Positions 62,310-64,000 of a stretch of DNA of 64,000 nt are shown in pieces; position 1 is the first letter of the stretch, and every line of letters starts with the position of its first letter. The notes below the pieces were generated by a model. That model was not told the origin of the DNA. It searched no databases and was given only the letters and a program-made list of their open reading frames with translations. A program made the translations under genes and the position numbers. The stretch comes from Rhizophagus irregularis (lineage: Eukaryota; Glomeromycota; Glomeromycetes; Glomerales; Glomeraceae): assembly GCF_026210795.1 (NCBI RefSeq), contig NC_089434.1:5394001-5458000 (forward strand). The letters are read 5' to 3'.

Positions 62310-63139
62310 TAAAATATTTATTTATTTAGTTCTATACTTCTATTTCAAAATATCACTTCGATCATTTCCAATAATTAAATATTTTCTTTCAAAAAAATGT
62401 CCATTGTCTCAATTTAATAATTTATTGATGACTCAGATTAAAATTTTTCTAAATTTAGTTTATCTTTTGTTTCTTTTATTCCTTTAAATAAAGTTCTTTT
62501 AATAAAGAAAAGTGGACTGATCGTTCTAAGGTTCTAGATTTCTCATTCGTAAACAGTTGATTCATTGATTGTTTGCTTTATTCCGAATTATTTTATTAAA
62601 TTATACAGTATACTATATTTATACTATATTGTAATGCAAAAAGATTATTATTGAGAAAACCAAACTCATCGGGCGAAATATTGAGTAGAAAAATTGTATA
62701 CAAAATAAATTACTTTATAATAGGACCCCGCTTACTTCTAATAAAGGTCTCCGGGCAAAATTTCAGATTTACTAGTAATTTTACCAACCTTTCTTATCTC
62801 ATAATTTTACCATATATATATAGTGACCTTTTAAAATTATATTAAATTTTACCTTAGATTTTCAGAGACCTAAATTTTTTTAAATATTAAATAAACAAAA
62901 TATTTTATAATCATTACAATAAATTTTAAAAATTTTTTATTTTTACGTTTAATTCTTATTCTTTAAAGATAAATAACTTTTATTAGTAAAAAAGTACTTT
63001 GAATTACAAAAATACTATAAAAAAAATCTTAAAGACACACATCTTTAACTTTACTTCGAAACTATTATTCACTTACTTTCTTTAAAAAAATCTAATTAAT
63101 TTTTTTTTAAAAAAAATAAATTCGTAATTGGTATTATTA
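62310..63139. other. intergenic region
   Basis: AT-rich. The frame at 62651-62845 has no motif, and its tail is a run of ATATA. No supported feature. Confidence 0.45.
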
Positions 63140-63640
63140 TGAAAAAATGCTCGTACCCCATAAGTATTAATCCAACTGCTATGAAAATATTTATCTAAGT
63201 ATTTTCGACCTTGCCGAACAACTTTACTTAAGCATGAAAAAGTGATTTCATTTGACCAAAGTGCCCAAATTACGCCCTATAATCACTGATCGGGAAAATA
63301 AAAAAAAATTAAAAGTGCGAAAATTGCTCGTATTCCGTAAATATTAAACTGATTATTATGAAAATTAATATTCAGGTAGTTTCGATCTCGCCGAACAATA
63401 TTACTTAAGCTTAAAAAGGTGATTTCATTTGACTAAAATGCCCAAATTACGCTCCGAATTTAATAAACAAAAAACGTAAATTTTAAGTTAATATTAAAAT
63501 AAAAAAATGCTCGTATGCAATAAATATTACTCCAACTGCTATAAAAATTCAAATATAAGTAGTTCGACCTTACTAAACAACTTTCTTAGATAGTAAAATA
63601 TGATTTGATTTAACCAAAGTACTGAAATTAAATTCTGAAG
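63140..63640 (-). repeat. satellite array, inverted relative to 12.4-13.1 kb
   Basis: Three copies, with 'gctcgta' at 63149, 63326 and 63509 (periods 177 and 183 bp). Read on the minus strand, each unit contains caaatgaaatcac, then gttcggcaaggtcgaaa and then ttttcatagcagtt, matching the 185-bp units at 12360-13100. These copies are more diverged from one another than the 12-kb ones. The array probably decays towards 63700. Confidence 0.8.
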
Positions 63641-64000
63641 TTGCTAATTGCTGTACGAATTTTTATATTTTAAAAGCTAATTTTTGTAATAATTTTCAAA
63701 AAGATAGTGCTAATGCAAATAAAATTAAAAATATAAAATGGTTTTTACAAGTATAAAGAAGAGAATAAATTTTTTATTTTGAGAAAAAATTATAAAACGT
63801 ATATTACCAAATATTGTAATAATTGTTGTACAATATTTCAAATTAGTATATATAAGGTAAATATTAAATTTTATATACAATTTTACCTTATTATTTACCG
63901 AAACATTTGTAAACTTATATTTGATTTTACCTTATAAAACCGGAAACCTATTTTAACTTTACCTTACATATCCGGAGACCTTTATTTGTCATATATATAA
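63641..64000. other. AT-rich window end
   Basis: A short imperfect repeat lies at about 63850-63975: 'taaggtaaa.attttata', 'ttaccttatt', and then 'ttaccttataaaaccggaaacc' and 'ttaccttacatatccggagacc' as a direct pair. 'tccggagacc' resembles 'ctccgggca' at about 62748-62756. No gene was seen. Confidence 0.4.

Overview
The window looks like nuclear DNA of an arbuscular mycorrhizal fungus (Glomeromycotina, Rhizophagus-like). It is extremely AT-rich. Coding islands are sparse and cut by short GT-AG introns, mostly 60-95 nt. The repeat load is heavy, and there is a decayed TKL-type kinase of a style expanded in these fungi. The species assignment is inference; no marker gene is present. No tRNA, CRISPR array or bacterial-style operon was seen.

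Layout. 1-5 kb: a short 28S rRNA-like fragment, a relic of a membrane-protein gene, and a better three-exon gene for a multi-pass membrane protein (4084-5051). 5-17 kb: AT-rich sequence with tandem repeats, a 785-bp inverted-repeat element, a 185-bp satellite and several MITEs, plus one dead coding relic. 17.8-18.2 kb: an unrecognised minus-strand gene with a 26-nt exon. 20.9-21.3 kb: a hAT-type MITE with a perfect 8-bp target duplication. 21.8-23.9 kb: the clearest gene, an eight-exon EED/ESC orthologue, the WD40 subunit of Polycomb Repressive Complex 2. 24-41 kb: mostly non-coding, with microsatellites, MITEs and three small ORFs. 41.6-42.3 kb: a three-exon gene for a charged, repeat-containing protein. 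43-52 kb: mobile-element debris, including a frameshifted unknown ORF, a second hAT-type MITE that splits an ORF, and a Ty3/Gypsy reverse-transcriptase relic. 53.6-54.1 kb: an intact two-exon gene for a secreted aegerolysin/ET79-like protein. 54.3-60.4 kb: two direct copies of a roughly 0.7-kb repeat; the second abuts the truncated 5' end of a kinase pseudogene. 60.4-64 kb: palindromes, two pogo/Tc1-like MITEs and an inverted array of the 12-kb satellite family.

The genes do not form a pathway. EED is a conserved chromatin factor, the aegerolysin-like protein is a secreted accessory protein, and the kinase belongs to an expanding and decaying family. The most useful observations are the EED gene (all seven introns in phase 0, substituted but fully aromatic reader cage), the decayed kinase beside a duplicated repeat, and the set of datable MITE insertions. 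Splice models were read by eye.
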